DNA of 64,000 bases from Parascardovia denticolens DSM 10105 = JCM 12538 (lineage in GTDB: Bacteria; Actinomycetota; Actinomycetes; Actinomycetales; Bifidobacteriaceae): positions 744,001 through 808,000 of the forward strand of contig NZ_AP012333.1 of the NCBI RefSeq assembly GCF_001042675.1. The letters run 5' to 3'. The translations under genes and the position numbers were made by a program. This document shows, piece after piece, positions 63,729 to 64,000 of this stretch. Under the pieces are notes generated by a model. It did not search any database. It saw only the letters and a list, made by a program, of their open reading frames with translations, and was not told where the DNA came from. How positions within the stretch are numbered: position 1 is the first letter of the stretch; every line of letters starts with the position of its first letter.

Positions 63729-64000
63729 ATCATCAGCGAACAACGTATTAATGATGAGATTCGCGCTTCCGAGGTCCGTCTGATCGGACCGAACGGTGAG
63801 CAGGTCGGCATCGTGAAGACCTCGATCGCCATGAATCTCGCGCGTGAGGCCAACCTCGACCTGGTCGAGGTGTCCGCGCACGCCAAGCCGCCTGTGGCAA
63901 AGCTCATCGACTATGGCAAGTTCAAGTACAACGAGAAGATCAAAGCCCGTGAAGCTCGCCGTAACCAGAGCACAGCCGAAGTCAAGGAATCGCGTTTCCG
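63729..64000 (+). CDS. infC: Translation initiation factor IF-3 (partial, cut by window end)
   Basis: IF3 keeps the ribosomal subunits apart and checks the start codon. The frame reads ISEQRINDEIRASEVRLIGP, then NLDLVEVSAHAKPPVAKLIDYGKFKYNE, the typical N-terminal domain and linker of IF3. An in-frame TGA at 63717-63719 leaves no ATG, GTG or TTG before the conserved sequence. The likely start is ATC at 63729 (MISEQRIN) or the next ATC at 63732, with GGAG just upstream. IF3 genes are known to use rare AUU/AUC starts for self-control. The protein continues beyond the window. Confidence 0.93.
   Translation, partial: MISEQRINDEIRASEVRLIGPNGEQVGIVKTSIAMNLAREANLDLVEVSAHAKPPVAKLIDYGKFKYNEKIKAREARRNQSTAEVKESRF

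Overview
The window is a high-GC Gram-positive chromosome segment that fits Bifidobacterium or a close relative. The clearest sign is a tmRNA whose tag peptide reads AKSNRTEFALAA. Others are a bL37-type 24-residue ribosomal protein, the lexA/LysM/nrdR neighbourhood, an actinobacterial dcw (division and cell wall) cluster without ftsA, a GluABCD transporter and an IF3 gene with an ATC start. No CRISPR array, transposase, phage gene or standard tRNA was seen. The species was not determined.

Layout. 1-6.2 kb: the end of a peptide-type ABC ATPase pair, then alr, dgt and dnaG. 6.3-11.4 kb: lexA and a divergent LysM gene share three LexA boxes. nrdR follows, separated from them by two membrane-protein genes that share an N-terminal module. 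11.5-13.9 kb: a HelD-like helicase on the minus strand. 14.2-29.4 kb: the dcw cluster, mraZ-rsmH-ftsL-ftsI-(MurE-like pseudoenzyme)-murF-mraY-murD-ftsW-murG-murC-ftsQ, preceded by four GTGG boxes at exact 10-bp spacing. 29.5-29.9 kb: ssrA on the minus strand.

30-40.7 kb: a PfkB-family sugar kinase, pepP, folC-smc, the catalytically intact murE (outside the dcw cluster) and a DEDD-type exonuclease. 40.7-43.1 kb: 13-bp repeats, an ECF sigma factor with a cysteine-rich downstream protein, about 700 bp of non-coding DNA with a 25-bp perfect inverted repeat, and the tiny bL37 gene. 43.2-46.0 kb: galM-like, ybaK-like and gap. 46.4-52.5 kb: a phosphotransferase system on the minus strand, in transcription order EIIA-like gene, EIIBCA, licT, ptsH, ptsI, with a LicT antiterminator target and terminator before EIIBCA.

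52.6-54.9 kb: a LytTR response regulator broken by a single-base frameshift, followed by its GHKL histidine kinase. 54.9-59.3 kb: thiamine pyrophosphokinase, a Cof-type HAD phosphatase and a GH3 enzyme with reversed domain order. 59.6-63.4 kb: a glutamate-type ABC transporter (gluABCD) with unusual hydrophilic tails. 63.4 kb to the end: a structured leader and the start of infC.

Functionally, the window joins nearly all of cell-wall precursor synthesis (alr, murC-F, mraY, murG) to division (ftsL, I, W, Q), the SOS response (lexA plus a YneA/ChiZ-like LysM protein), chromosome organisation (smc) and sugar uptake (PTS). The points most worth a second look are the inactive MurE-like protein inside dcw, the paired module proteins between the LysM gene and nrdR, the in-frame open tail beyond the helD stop codon, the frameshifted regulator, and the unusual repeats near the ECF sigma factor and the LytTR operon.
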